A DNA stretch of 64,000 nucleotides, from positions 1 to 64,000 of the forward strand of contig NZ_OZ032151.1 of assembly GCF_964026475.1 (NCBI RefSeq), written 5' to 3'. This document shows positions 9,070-18,135 of this stretch, one piece after another. The translations under genes and the position numbers were made by a program. Below the pieces are notes generated by a model. It did not search any database, was not told the DNA's origin, and saw nothing but the letters and a program-made list of their open reading frames with translations. This DNA comes from Candidatus Tisiphia endosymbiont of Nemotelus nigrinus (GTDB taxonomy: Bacteria > Pseudomonadota > Alphaproteobacteria > Rickettsiales > Rickettsiaceae). Each line of letters begins with the position of its first letter. Position 1 is the first letter of the stretch.

Positions 9070-10053
9070 CTAATTGCTATTACTCGGATTAAAAAGAAAA
9101 TTAAATTCTTTCCAACTATCATAACGTTGAGGGTCTAGATTATTAATAGGACTTGCTTGCCATACTGCTCTCATTGCACTATCAGATAAGGCATCACAAG
9201 CTGTTTTTGTTATATTTGGGCAGATTGTTTCTTTTACTTTTACTTCTTTAACACTACCATCTTTATTTAAAGCTATATACAAAGTTACCCGTAATTGCTC
9301 AAGATTTTGTATACCAATAGGCTTGCTCCATAATTTCTCTATTTGTTGTTTAATTAAAGATATTTCATTGATAGAAAGAGCTAATGTTTCGTCATAGGGA
9401 CCTTTTGATTCCTGAGTTTCTTTATTTTCTTTGGCTCTTGCCTGTTTATTTGATTTTGCATTAGAGCCTTCAGATGATTGTTCTAAATTTTTAAGCAAAG
9501 AATCTAAGTCGCTTTTATTAGGAATTTTCTTTTTTTTCTCAATAGGCTTTTTTGTTTCTGTAGACTTCTTTACTTCTGCAGGCTTTGTCTCTACGGGTTT
9601 TTTGTCTATAATCTTCTTTTTCTCGATAACAGGCTTTTCTTCTAGAGGTTTTTCTTCTTTGATAATAGGCTTCTCTACAGGTTTTTCATCTATAGTTTTT
9701 TTTTCCTCGATAATAGGTTTTTCTTCAATGTCTTTCTTCTCTTCTACTGCCTTTTCTTCTATGATTTTCTTTTCTTCAATAGGTTTTTCTACAGGTTTTT
9801 TCTCTTCTGCATAATCAGGTTTACTCTGTTCCACTTTTTTTGCATCTTGATTTTCTATAGCTTTTTCAGGTTGTTTGGTTTTATTGGGTACATTAGATTG
9901 ATTACTAACTGGTAACATTTCAAAAACTATTACCTGCTCTTCAGGAAGTTTTTTAAATAATGATGGCAGACCAAATAAGAAAAAATAGATTATTACTAAA
10001 TGAAGTGCTACCGAGCAAATAAAAGAGACAGAACTAATATTATTATTTTTCAT
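9070..10053 (-). CDS. tolA: TolA-like envelope protein
   Basis: TolA spans the periplasm and links the TolQR motor in the inner membrane to Pal and TolB at the outer membrane during constriction. This 327-residue protein has one N-terminal transmembrane helix (about residues 9-28, VSFICSVALHLVIIYFFLFG), a long charged stretch of Glu/Lys/Pro repeats (about 60-185, with units such as EKPIIEEKK), and a C-terminal domain (about 220-327) with LSINEISLIKQQIEKLWSKP. The middle is low complexity and will vary in length among relatives. The gene overlaps tolR by 11 bases, and the order tolQ-tolR-tolA is the conserved one. tolB and pal are not next to it in this window. Confidence 0.88.
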   Translation of the reverse strand: MKNNNISSVSFICSVALHLVIIYFFLFGLPSLFKKLPEEQVIVFEMLPVSNQSNVPNKTKQPEKAIENQDAKKVEQSKPDYAEEKKPVEKPIEEKKIIEEKAVEEKKDIEEKPIIEEKKTIDEKPVEKPIIKEEKPLEEKPVIEKKKIIDKKPVETKPAEVKKSTETKKPIEKKKKIPNKSDLDSLLKNLEQSSEGSNAKSNKQARAKENKETQESKGPYDETLALSINEISLIKQQIEKLWSKPIGIQNLEQLRVTLYIALNKDGSVKEVKVKETICPNITKTACDALSDSAMRAVWQASPINNLDPQRYDSWKEFNFLFNPSNSN

Positions 10054-10477
10054 TATATTTTATATTTGAAACTAGTGCTACTTTAGAAAAGCCAGCTGCA
10101 TGGATTTCAGCTACCACACTAACTACCTCGCCATAGGATACATTTTTGTCTCCTCTTACAAAAATCCTAGTATCTTTTTTTTCTTTTGTAATATTAGTTA
10201 GTTTGCTAGCCAAGTTTTGTCTTTCTATTTTAGATTCCAATAAATATAATTCTCCTTTGTTATTAATACTAATTACTAACGGTTCATCTTGTCCTGATAG
10301 CGGGCTAGAAGTTGTTTCTGGTAAATCAACATTAATACCTGACACGAGCATTGGAGAAGTTATCATAAAAATGATTAGCAATACTAGCATGACATCAACA
10401 AGTGGTGTAACATTGATTTCACTGACTAAATTATTTCTAGCTCTTTGATTGCCTTGGTTACGTAATTGTATTGCCAT
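10043..10477 (-). CDS. tolR: TolR/ExbD-family motor protein
   Basis: TolR forms with TolQ the proton-driven inner-membrane motor that energises TolA. The 144-residue protein has a short cytoplasmic N-terminus and one membrane helix (about residues 26-46, LVDVMLVLLIIFMITSPML) containing Asp28, which matches the essential protonatable Asp of the family. The periplasmic domain ends with VRGDKNVSYGEVVSVVAEIH. It starts inside the tolQ stop codon (TAATG arrangement) and overlaps tolA, so the three genes are translationally coupled. The context decides TolR over ExbD. Confidence 0.93.
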   Translation of the reverse strand: MAIQLRNQGNQRARNNLVSEINVTPLVDVMLVLLIIFMITSPMLVSGINVDLPETTSSPLSGQDEPLVISINNKGELYLLESKIERQNLASKLTNITKEKKDTRIFVRGDKNVSYGEVVSVVAEIHAAGFSKVALVSNIKYNEK

Positions 10478-11202
10478 TACATTTTTCCTTCATCTATGGC
10501 TCTTGATAATATAGAACTTAGTTCATTAATGAAATCATCAATTTTGTTGTTAATCTTCATTATTTGGGCAGAAAGATAATTATAAAAAATCACTGCCGGA
10601 ATTGCCGCGAATAAACCAATTGCCGTGGCAAGCAGAGCCTCTGCAATACCAGGAGCTACAACAGCAAGCGAAGTATTCTTGGATGCTGCAATAGACTGAA
10701 AACTATGCATAATTCCCCAAACAGTACCTAACAATCCTATAAAGGGTGTACTAGAGGCAACAGTTGCTAAAAAACCTAAATTTTGTTCTAATCTTTCAAT
10801 TTCACGATTTCTGATCAAATACATAGATTGTATTATTCGCTCTTTATGACTAATTTTAAGTGTATCGGTGAGATTTTTTGAGTTCTGGCGATTACATTCA
10901 TTCATCGCTGCTACAAAAACTGCGGCAAGAGGATTATTGATTGTTCTTTTAATAGTTTCATATAATTGGTCTAAAACTGCTCCAGACCAAAAAGTGGCCT
11001 CAAAAGCTGCAATATTTTTTCTTACTTGTATTAAATGCAGTAGCTTATCTATGATTATTGTCCATGCCCAGATTGAGGCAATTACCAAAATTATCATAAC
11101 AGATTTTCCTATAATATCAGAGGATGATATCAGAGAAAAAATTGATGAACCACTTTGTGCTGTAATTTCTACAACATCATTAATATTGTTATTTGTACTC
11201 AT
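10477..11202 (-). CDS. tolQ: TolQ motor subunit
   Basis: TolQ is the multi-helix channel partner of TolR in the Tol-Pal envelope constriction system. The 241-residue protein has three membrane helices: about residues 30-50 (VMIILVIASIWAWTIIIDKL), 140-165 (LGFLATVASSTPFIGLLGTV) and 180-205 (GIAEALLATAIGLFAAIPAV). The last two contain the conserved Thr/Pro-rich segments of MotA/TolQ/ExbB proteins. It is the first gene of the tolQRA operon. The spacer upstream (11203-11330) must hold a divergent promoter region shared with der. Confidence 0.95.
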   Translation of the reverse strand: MSTNNNINDVVEITAQSGSSIFSLISSSDIIGKSVMIILVIASIWAWTIIIDKLLHLIQVRKNIAAFEATFWSGAVLDQLYETIKRTINNPLAAVFVAAMNECNRQNSKNLTDTLKISHKERIIQSMYLIRNREIERLEQNLGFLATVASSTPFIGLLGTVWGIMHSFQSIAASKNTSLAVVAPGIAEALLATAIGLFAAIPAVIFYNYLSAQIMKINNKIDDFINELSSILSRAIDEGKM

Positions 11203-11330
11203 TGTTACCGTTATATAATTCTAAAATATTGTTTTTATATAATTTAAGTGCTAATAATATAGCAAATATTGCTAATATTCAAATGATTTGATATTAGTGC
11301 TAACGCGATATTATGATAAGATGAAGTGAC

Positions 11331-12692
11331 ATGCATAAAAAAATTGTGGCGATTATTGGTAGACCCAATGTCGGAAAATCTACGCTCTTTAATCGTTTAG
11401 CTATCAGAAAAAAAGCAATCGTACACGATCGCCCTGGGGTAACACGTGATCGAAAATACGCTGATGCTCAAATTGGACCATTCGATTTTACGGTAATTGA
11501 TACTCCAGGTTTAGAAGAAGCAGAAGATGAAAAATTAGAATATAGAATGATGCAACAAACCATGGAAGCGATTCTAGAAGCAGATTTGCTATGTCTTGTA
11601 GTAGATGGTAAGGATGGTGTACTACCTGAAGATCAGTTTTTTGCTAATTTTATCAGACGATATAACAAGAAATCTGTGTTAATCGTTAATAAATGCGAGG
11701 GACGATTTGATTTTGCTAAAGAATATTACAAGCTTGGTTTTGATAATATGGTGCCAATTTCTGCCGAGCATGGTGTTGGTATGGCAGATTTATACGATGC
11801 AATAACTGAAGAATTAGAAAATGAGGAAAAAAAGGAAGAATTAACTGACCAATTAACCGACCCAATAAAAGCGGACTATATACAAATAGTGGTGAGTGGT
11901 AGACCAAACGCAGGAAAATCTACTTTTATTAATAGCATTATTAACGATGAAAGATTGTTAACAGGACCTGAAGCTGGTATAACAAGGGAATCTATAGAAA
12001 TTGACTGGCTATATAATGATAATAAATTTAAATTAATTGATACGGCTGGTTTAAGAAAAAAAGGAACTGTTACTAAGTCCTTGGAAAAGTTATCTTCTTC
12101 CGATGCAATTAATAGTATCAAGTTTGCTAATACGGTTATTTTGATGATTGATGCACGAAATCCTCTAGAACAACAAGACCTAAATATTGCCAATTATGTT
12201 ATAGAGCAAGGAAGAAGTCTACTCATAGTAGTTAATAAATGGGATTTGATTGAGAAAAAAGATCAAGATAAATTTAAAGAAGAATTCTCTTACAAGATAG
12301 AAACAAATTTACCGCAAGTTAAAGGATTGCCAATAATATTCATATCAGCCTTAAAAAAACATAATATTAATATGGTGCTAGATGAATCTATTAAAATTTA
12401 TAATTTATGGAACAAAAAAATCGCAACAAGTAAACTAAATGATTGGTTAGGTTTTGTCCTTGAACAACATCCACTGCCCTTACAAAAAGGCGGTAGACGT
12501 GTTAGAATTAAATATATGACTCAAACAAAAATTCGTCCACCAACCTTTAAACTATTTTCCAATAACCCTGAGAAAATCACTGATAGTTATACTAGGTATC
12601 TTATAAACAACTTGCGGGCAGCGTTTAATTTACCAGGTGTGCCAATAAGATTTATTTATACTAAAACCGAGAATCCATATGTAAAATCATAG
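11331..12692 (+). CDS. der: Ribosome biogenesis GTPase Der (EngA)
   Basis: Der carries two tandem GTPase domains followed by a KH-like domain and acts in maturation of the 50S subunit. In this 453-residue protein the first G domain has GRPNVGKS near residue 9, DTPG, and NKCE in place of the usual NKxD; a Glu here is seen in alphaproteobacterial Der proteins. The second G domain has GRPNAGKS, DTAGLRKKG and NKWD. The KH-like end contains PPLPLQKGGRRVRIKY-like sequence and PTFKLFSNNPE. Length is normal. It is divergent from tolQ, with a 128-base spacer. Confidence 0.96.
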   Translation: MHKKIVAIIGRPNVGKSTLFNRLAIRKKAIVHDRPGVTRDRKYADAQIGPFDFTVIDTPGLEEAEDEKLEYRMMQQTMEAILEADLLCLVVDGKDGVLPEDQFFANFIRRYNKKSVLIVNKCEGRFDFAKEYYKLGFDNMVPISAEHGVGMADLYDAITEELENEEKKEELTDQLTDPIKADYIQIVVSGRPNAGKSTFINSIINDERLLTGPEAGITRESIEIDWLYNDNKFKLIDTAGLRKKGTVTKSLEKLSSSDAINSIKFANTVILMIDARNPLEQQDLNIANYVIEQGRSLLIVVNKWDLIEKKDQDKFKEEFSYKIETNLPQVKGLPIIFISALKKHNINMVLDESIKIYNLWNKKIATSKLNDWLGFVLEQHPLPLQKGGRRVRIKYMTQTKIRPPTFKLFSNNPEKITDSYTRYLINNLRAAFNLPGVPIRFIYTKTENPYVKS

Positions 12693-12772
12693 AATCACTG
12701 AGAAATATATTCATACATTAATTTAGGGATACTATAGCTAACCCAATTAGCATTTATCCATAGTAAGTTGCC

Positions 12773-12866
12773 GTCATTGCGAGAAGGCGTAAGCCGACGA
12801 AGCAATCCATTTCTAATCACTTTTTTGGATTGCTTCGTCACTACTAAAGTAGCTTCTCGCAATGAC
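12773..12866. repeat. Palindromic repeat, GTCATTGCGAG family
   Basis: The left arm GTCATTGCGAGAAGGCGTAA and the right arm ending TTCTCGCAATGAC pair, with GACGAAGCAATCCA and TGGATTGCTTCGTC as inner arms. This is a clean example of the most frequent repeat in the window. Just upstream (12736-12772) is the leader TAGCTAACCC...CATAGTAAG that accompanies several other copies. Confidence 0.9.
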
Positions 12867-12871
12867 TTTTT

Positions 12872-12945
12872 GAGTCATCCTGAATTTATTTCAGGATCTG
12901 TTAAACATGCATAATTTAGATCCTGAAACAAGTTCAGGATGACTC
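12872..12945. repeat. Second palindrome type (GAGTCATCCTGAA family)
   Basis: The arms GAGTCATCCTGAATTTATTT and AACAAGTTCAGGATGACTC pair around an AGGATCT/AGATCCT inner stem. A second copy lies at 30029-30100. It sits directly after the previous palindrome and together they fill the 387-base der-prs spacer, which has no gene. Confidence 0.85.
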
Positions 12946-13079
12946 TAGGGTTCAAGGATGCCTTTTTCCTTTGGAATGACATTAAAGGATAATTTGAATA
13001 AAAATATTTTTCATAAAACACTTAGTGCACGTCATAATTAGTATATACTACAAAAATTCAATAAATTATATTAATTAGC

Positions 13080-13970
13080 ATGAAAATTCTTGCAGGTCTT
13101 AGTCACCAAAAATTAGCTAGACATTTAGCTAAGGAGCTAAATTGTCAATATGTGGAATCTTATATTACAACTTTTGATGATAGTGAGACAAAAGTACAAA
13201 TCCTTGATGATGTGCAAGGGTGTGATGTTGTTATAGTACAATCTACTTCTAGACCAACCAATAATCACTTGATGGAACTGTTATTATTAGTCGATACGGT
13301 GAAAAGGGCTGGAGCCTCACAAGTGACTGCAGTTATACCGTATTTTGGCTATAGTCGCCAGGATCGTAGATACTATAACTTATCTCCAGTTCCTGCCCGT
13401 CTAGTAGCAAATATGTTGGAAACTGCCGGTGTTGATCGGGTAATAACTGTTGATTTGCATTCACAGCAATTAGAGGGGTTCTTTAAAATTGCTGTACAAA
13501 ATCTTGAGCCAATAAGTTTATTTGCTCCGATTATTGAGAGCTACGATAATTCTATTATTGTATCTCCAGATATTGGTGGTTTTGTACGTATAGGCAAGGC
13601 TAACAAGCTTTTTAATATGAATATGGCTGTTATTAATAAAAGTAGAGATAGTAATGACCAATGCCAAATGTCAGAAATAATAGGTAATGTTTCAGGCAAG
13701 CATTGTCTATTAATTGATGATATTGTTGATAGTGGTGAAACCATTTGTAAGGGGGCTAAACTATTAATGGAAGTAGGGGCACTATCTGTTAATGCTTTTG
13801 TAACTCACCCTGTGCTTTCTGGGGCATCTAAGAAAAATATTGAGGATTCTGACATAATAAACATTTATATAACTGATACTATAGAAACTAGTGATTTGCC
13901 TTCTAAATTTCATGTAATATCTGTTATTCCGATTATCGTAGCAGCATTACAAAAATCTGTAAGATTATGA
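13080..13970 (+). CDS. prs: Ribose-phosphate pyrophosphokinase
   Basis: PRPP synthetase converts ribose 5-phosphate and ATP to PRPP, the precursor of nucleotides. The 296-residue protein is a little short for the family (about 310-320). It keeps the ATP and metal site (PYFGYSRQDRR), the VDLHSQQ motif, and the PRPP loop IDDIVDSGETICKGAKLL. The shorter length and the opening MKILAGLSHQKLA resemble the less common, non-E. coli-like class. The presence of this enzyme implies a source of ribose 5-phosphate. The gene is 18 bases ahead of alr, so the two may share a transcript. Confidence 0.9.
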   Translation: MKILAGLSHQKLARHLAKELNCQYVESYITTFDDSETKVQILDDVQGCDVVIVQSTSRPTNNHLMELLLLVDTVKRAGASQVTAVIPYFGYSRQDRRYYNLSPVPARLVANMLETAGVDRVITVDLHSQQLEGFFKIAVQNLEPISLFAPIIESYDNSIIVSPDIGGFVRIGKANKLFNMNMAVINKSRDSNDQCQMSEIIGNVSGKHCLLIDDIVDSGETICKGAKLLMEVGALSVNAFVTHPVLSGASKKNIEDSDIINIYITDTIETSDLPSKFHVISVIPIIVAALQKSVRL

Positions 13971-13987
13971 GGATTTAGGATTTTATT

Positions 13988-15088
13988 ATGCAAAATGCTC
14001 GTTGTACACTTGAAATAGATTTGGCAAAAATTCGTACTAATTATCGTATTATTTCTGAAATCTGCAAAAATTCAGAAGTTGCTGCTGTGGTAAAGGCTAA
14101 CAGCTATGGACTTGGGGCTGATAATATCGCCCCAGCATTACAGCTGGAGAATTGTCAGAATTTTTTTGTAAACTCAGTTAATGAGGGGATAGCATTACGT
14201 AAAGTGTTAGGATCGAAATCGAATATTTTCGTGTTTCATGGTGTATTTTACAATGATGTTGAGGAATTTAGTAATAGTAACTTAATTCCGGTACTTAACA
14301 ATTTACAACAAGTTGCGATTTGGCAGAAGCTCGCTGCTGTAAAACAACAATTGTTACGCTGTACAATCCATATCGATACTGGCATGAATCGTTTGGGAAT
14401 GTCTGATATAGAGATACAGCGTATAATAGATAATCCTGACCTATTAGCTGGTCTTGAATTGCAATATGTTATAAGTCATTTATCTGCCTCTGAAATGGTT
14501 GAAGAGCCTTATAATTTACAACAATTAACAAAGTTTAAACATTATCTAAAATATTTGCCAACAGCTAAAGCTAGCTTAGCTAATTCTAGTAGTATATTTC
14601 TAGGAGATGAATATCATTTTGATTTAATACGTCCTGGTGCTGCATTATATGGGCTTAATCCTTTGGGAAATAAATCGAAGAATCCGATGCATAATCCAAT
14701 TAAGCTCACTGCTCCGATAATACAATTAAAAGAATTACCACCGGAAAGTTATATTGGTTATAATATGACCTTTAAAACAAACCGTAATAGACTAATTGCT
14801 ACCCTACCTCTTGGTTATGCTGATGGTTATTCTAGGGCTTTTAGTAATTGTGGGGAGGTTTGTATTGATTCCCACTTAGCTCCTGTAGTTGGTAGGGTAT
14901 CGATGGATTTAATCACCATTGATGTTACTGAACTTCCACCAAACGAAATATTTCTAGGACAACAAGTAGAGATTATAGGGGATTATTGTACCCCGGATAA
15001 AATAGCTAATATAATAAATACCATTGGTTATGAAATTTTTACCATGCTTGGCGACAGATATAAGAGAGTATATAAAAATGATTATTGA
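13988..15088 (+). CDS. alr: Alanine racemase
   Basis: Alr interconverts L- and D-alanine, supplying D-alanine for peptidoglycan. The 366-residue protein has the PLP-binding Lys36 in [24 protein letters not shown], the PG-binding [13 protein letters not shown] segment (SLANSSSIF), RPGAALYG, the catalytic Tyr near residue 258 in IGYNMTF, and [13 protein letters not shown]. Length is standard. Its last 11 bases overlap the start of mlaE, so the two are probably translationally coupled. Confidence 0.96.
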   Translation: MQNARCTLEIDLAKIRTNYRIISEICKNSEVAAVVKANSYGLGADNIAPALQLENCQNFFVNSVNEGIALRKVLGSKSNIFVFHGVFYNDVEEFSNSNLIPVLNNLQQVAIWQKLAAVKQQLLRCTIHIDTGMNRLGMSDIEIQRIIDNPDLLAGLELQYVISHLSASEMVEEPYNLQQLTKFKHYLKYLPTAKASLANSSSIFLGDEYHFDLIRPGAALYGLNPLGNKSKNPMHNPIKLTAPIIQLKELPPESYIGYNMTFKTNRNRLIATLPLGYADGYSRAFSNCGEVCIDSHLAPVVGRVSMDLITIDVTELPPNEIFLGQQVEIIGDYCTPDKIANIINTIGYEIFTMLGDRYKRVYKNDY

Positions 15089-15851
15089 TATAGTTAATTT
15101 ATTAGGTAGACATACTATTGCTTTTGCCAGAGCTATAGGAGCTTTTTGTCTATTTACCATGGTGGTAGTTACTAGTATTTTTAGGCGTCCATTATATTAC
15201 AACTTACTATTAAAGCAGTTACTATCTATAGGCTTTTACTCCCTACCAGTTGTTGCTATGACTACTTTTTTTTCCGGGGCGGTGCTTGCATTACAAAGTT
15301 ATACAGGTTTTTCTCGTTTTTCGGCTGAAAGTTCAATAGCTACGGTAGTAGTTCTGTCAATAACTAGAGAACTTGGTCCAGTTCTGGCAGGTCTTATGGT
15401 GGCTGGTAGGGTTGGTTCATCAATTGCTGCTGAAATAGCTACTATGAGAGTAACGGAACAAATAGATGCCCTTTATACTTTGTCAACCGATCCAATAAAA
15501 TATTTAGTTTTGCCAAGGGTACTAGCTGCAGTTATTACCTTACCATGTTTAGTATTAATAGGTGATGTATTGGGGGTAATGGGTGGTTATTTGGTAAGTG
15601 TTTACAAGCTTGGTTTTAATAGCTCTAGTTATATAGTAAACAGCTTTAAATTTTTACAATCAATCGATGTCATTTCTGGGTTGGTAAAAGCTGCGGCTTT
15701 TGGTTTTATTATTTCAATAATAAGTTGCTATAGTGGATATTGCTCTGGAACAGGAGCAAAAGGAGTCGGAACTGCTACAACTTCGGCGGTAGTAAGTTCC
15801 TCGGTGCTGATTTTAATTAGCAACTATTTGATAACAGTATGTTTTTTTTAA
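15078..15851 (+). CDS. mlaE: MlaE-family ABC transporter permease
   Basis: MlaE is the permease of the retrograde phospholipid transport system that keeps outer-membrane asymmetry. The 257-residue product has about five membrane helices and family segments such as [35 protein letters not shown], and [16 protein letters not shown]. The frame is open further upstream to 15024 inside alr, but the ATG at 15078 ([16 protein letters not shown]) gives the usual N-terminus. It is followed four bases later by its ATPase mlaF. No mlaD, mlaC or mlaB is adjacent. Confidence 0.92.
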   Translation: MIIDIVNLLGRHTIAFARAIGAFCLFTMVVVTSIFRRPLYYNLLLKQLLSIGFYSLPVVAMTTFFSGAVLALQSYTGFSRFSAESSIATVVVLSITRELGPVLAGLMVAGRVGSSIAAEIATMRVTEQIDALYTLSTDPIKYLVLPRVLAAVITLPCLVLIGDVLGVMGGYLVSVYKLGFNSSSYIVNSFKFLQSIDVISGLVKAAAFGFIISIISCYSGYCSGTGAKGVGTATTSAVVSSSVLILISNYLITVCFF

Positions 15852-15855
15852 AGTT

Positions 15856-16626
15856 ATGAATAACCAATCAAAAATAAAAATACGTTCATTATATAAATCT
15901 TTTGGCAATCGAAAGGTACTTGATGGCATAGATTTGGATATAAAACAGAATAGTTCGACAGTAATCCTTGGTGGTTCAGGAACTGGTAAATCAGTGCTAA
16001 TCAAGACGATAGTTGGATTAATGCAACCTGATGAAGGTAGTATAATTATTGATGGAGTAGAAACTGTCAATATCTCAAGTAAAAACAGATTTAAAATGAT
16101 GGAAACTATAGGCTTTCTATTCCAAGGTGGAGCTCTATTTGATTCTTTAACTGTTCAAGATAATATTACGTTTTTTGCTGAGAAGTTATATAAATTATCT
16201 CCCAAGAATAAACAAGAATTAGCGGCATCTAAACTTAATTCAGTAGGTTTATCTAGCAAAATACTCAATTTTTATCCATCTGAGCTTTCCGGTGGTATGC
16301 AAAAACGAGTATCTTTAGCTAGGGCTATTTGCGGCGATCCTTTGATTCTTTTTCTTGATGAACCAACTACCGGTCTTGATCCTATCATGGCTAATGTTAT
16401 TAATGAATTAATAATTAAACTCCAAGAAGAGTTACAAGCTACTACCATTACCATAACCCATGATATGAATAGTGCTTATATGATAGCTAAAGAGGTTGCC
16501 ATGATTTATCAAGGAAAAATTTTATGGTTTGGAACAAAAGATGAGATAAAAAATAGCGATAATCTCTATTTGCAACAATTTGTCAATGGTTTAACCACTG
16601 GACCAATTGAGGTTTATTATAACTAA
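15856..16626 (+). CDS. mlaF: MlaF-family ABC transporter ATP-binding protein
   Basis: This 256-residue ATPase powers the MlaE permease. Walker A is GGSGTGKS (residues 39-46), the signature is LSGGMQKRVSLARAI, Walker B is LFLDEPTTGLDP, and the switch His is in TITHDMNSAY. The GMQKR form of the signature is characteristic of MlaF and related Mce-type ATPases. It follows mlaE by four bases, so the two form a transporter unit. The end is followed by about 110 bases without a gene before the convergent YihY gene. Confidence 0.93.
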   Translation: MNNQSKIKIRSLYKSFGNRKVLDGIDLDIKQNSSTVILGGSGTGKSVLIKTIVGLMQPDEGSIIIDGVETVNISSKNRFKMMETIGFLFQGGALFDSLTVQDNITFFAEKLYKLSPKNKQELAASKLNSVGLSSKILNFYPSELSGGMQKRVSLARAICGDPLILFLDEPTTGLDPIMANVINELIIKLQEELQATTITITHDMNSAYMIAKEVAMIYQGKILWFGTKDEIKNSDNLYLQQFVNGLTTGPIEVYYN

Positions 16627-16735
16627 CTCATCTTACACATAATTCACATGCATCATCTCTTATGTCTATAGCCTTTTTGACGGAGCGACTAGATAGAATG
16701 CAATAAAAATTTCATAAGAGTAAAGAAAGATTTAC

Positions 16736-17572
16736 TTATTGTTTAATAGCTTGAGAATATTTTTTTAGTAGGTAATTAAATTCTGCACCATATATAAAAA
16801 TCATGCTAATAATATAAAAGAACATTAGAGTTACTATTATACTACCAAGCGAACCATATATTATGCTTAATTGGTTATAACCTCTTATGTAAGTAGATAA
16901 TAAATATCCACTTAGCAGCCATAAAATTACTGTTAATAAAGCTCCAGGAACTACCTCTGTAAAATGTAGTGTTGCATTAGGAACTATATAATATAGTGAT
17001 GATGAGGTAATAAATAATGAACAAAAAAGTATAATATATCGTAAAATAGTTAGAGTTAGCATATGTTCTTCCATTATTTGTAAAATCATCGGTAGTTTTG
17101 CCAATATTATTGGCACTATAATTAGAATAAACATAGCAAAAGTAACGAATATGCTGATTACTAGGAACTGTACTATGCTAAGTAATCTTCGTCTTATGTA
17201 TGGAGGCGGTGATTTGATTTCATATACCCTATTCAGAATTGTTCTTAAACATTCCACACAAGATGATGCAGTCCATATACTTCCTACTATCGCTAAGGTC
17301 ATTAGGCTTTGAGGAGGCGTTTTACCAAGCTCATTTATCCTAGTTTTTATTGAATCAGTGGCCAATTCTGGCATATTCTCAAGAAAAATAGCTATAAAAT
17401 TTTTCCCGAGCTCTGAGGCACCAATAAAACTTGTTAGTGCTAATAAAAAAACTAAAAAAGGGAAGATTGCCAAGAGTATCATAAATGACATATACCCTGA
17501 ATGTTCAACACCATCATGTTCAATTGTCTTTAAAATTGCTTGGTATAAGCATTTTACGATTCTTTTCATCAA
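16736..17572 (-). CDS. YihY/UPF0761 family inner-membrane protein
   Basis: The 278-residue protein has six predicted membrane helices and the typical N-terminal pattern of the family once annotated as ribonuclease BN: HSGYMSFMILLAIFPFLVFL, then later ALLTVILWLLSGYLLSTYI and YGSLGSIIVTLMFFYI. That older enzyme annotation is known to be wrong for the family; its role is not settled. It is convergent with mlaF. The start at 17572 gives the usual opening MMKRIVKCLYQAI; upstream lies a repeat-rich spacer. Confidence 0.85.
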   Translation of the reverse strand: MMKRIVKCLYQAILKTIEHDGVEHSGYMSFMILLAIFPFLVFLLALTSFIGASELGKNFIAIFLENMPELATDSIKTRINELGKTPPQSLMTLAIVGSIWTASSCVECLRTILNRVYEIKSPPPYIRRRLLSIVQFLVISIFVTFAMFILIIVPIILAKLPMILQIMEEHMLTLTILRYIILFCSLFITSSSLYYIVPNATLHFTEVVPGALLTVILWLLSGYLLSTYIRGYNQLSIIYGSLGSIIVTLMFFYIISMIFIYGAEFNYLLKKYSQAIKQ

Positions 17573-17625
17573 CGGACTTTATTTTGCTTTATATAGTTAA
17601 AATAACAACGAAAAATTATAGCTAA

Positions 17626-17767
17626 TACCAATTCCCGAAATTAATTCTTCTGGTAATTTGTACGTCGATCCGGTACTCAAATCCTCACGTACGTCTTTGT
17701 ACGCTGCGGTTTTGCGCTCCGTGTCTCCTTCAAATTCCTCAAAATAAATTAATTTCGGGAATTGGTA
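17626..17767. repeat. 142-bp palindromic element with 20-bp arms
   Basis: The arms TACCAATTCCCGAAATTAAT and ATTAATTTCGGGAATTGGTA are perfect inverted repeats around a GC-richer centre containing CACGTACGTCTTTGTACGCT. No open frame runs through it. Its composition differs from the GTCATTGCGAG family, so it is a separate repeat type; only a faint relative is seen near 7355-7505. Confidence 0.85.
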
Positions 17768-17823
17768 TAATCCGATAGTAGAATAAAAAAATTGCCATAG
17801 TAAGAAGCAATGGTAGTTTCTAG

Positions 17824-18062
17824 TCAGGGCGATTTAAAAGTCGCAATTAATGATAGAAAAATTTGTTTTAGAAAATGCATAAACGTCATTGCGAGGAGTC
17901 GCAAAGCGGCGACGTGGCAATCCAAAAGTTGCAGCGGCAAAAAATAAAACTAGCCAGCTGTTTATTTGGATCGCCACGCCACTTCGTGGCTCGCGATGAC
18001 AACCATTCGTTTCTATAATTTAGCATTTTCTATCATTAATCGCGACTTTTAAATCGCCCTGA
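17824..18062. repeat. 239-bp composite palindrome containing the GTCATTGCGAG hairpin
   Basis: The outer arms TCAGGGCGATTTAAAAGTCG and GCGACTTTTAAATCGCCCTGA extend inward through AATTAATGATAGAAA and its complement, and enclose a full CGTCATTGCGAGGAGTCGC...GCGATGAC hairpin. A degraded relative lies near 21300-21470 (ends in TTGTGACTTTTAAATTGTCC). The structure suggests repeated nesting or a larger ancestral unit. Confidence 0.85.
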
Positions 18063-18135
18063 GTTTCTAGTTATCAAAAAAAGAAAATACCAATATCACG
18101 TACAATTACCAGCAGAAGTAGAATTTTGCAAAAAT

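Noticed and set aside
9431-9814. Long plus-strand frame rich in Phe and Ser
   Set aside because: It is the antisense of the Glu/Lys/Pro repeats of tolA; its composition is a shadow of low-complexity coding DNA.
12773-12945. Repeats considered as a CRISPR array
   Set aside because: Copies are dispersed, palindromic, and without regular spacers or cas genes.
15024-15077. Extended start for mlaE inside alr
   Set aside because: The added residues translate alr coding sequence in another frame, and the ATG at 15078 gives the standard N-terminus.
16736-17572. Annotation as ribonuclease BN
   Set aside because: That assignment for YihY-type membrane proteins is an old error; the membrane helices do not support a nuclease.
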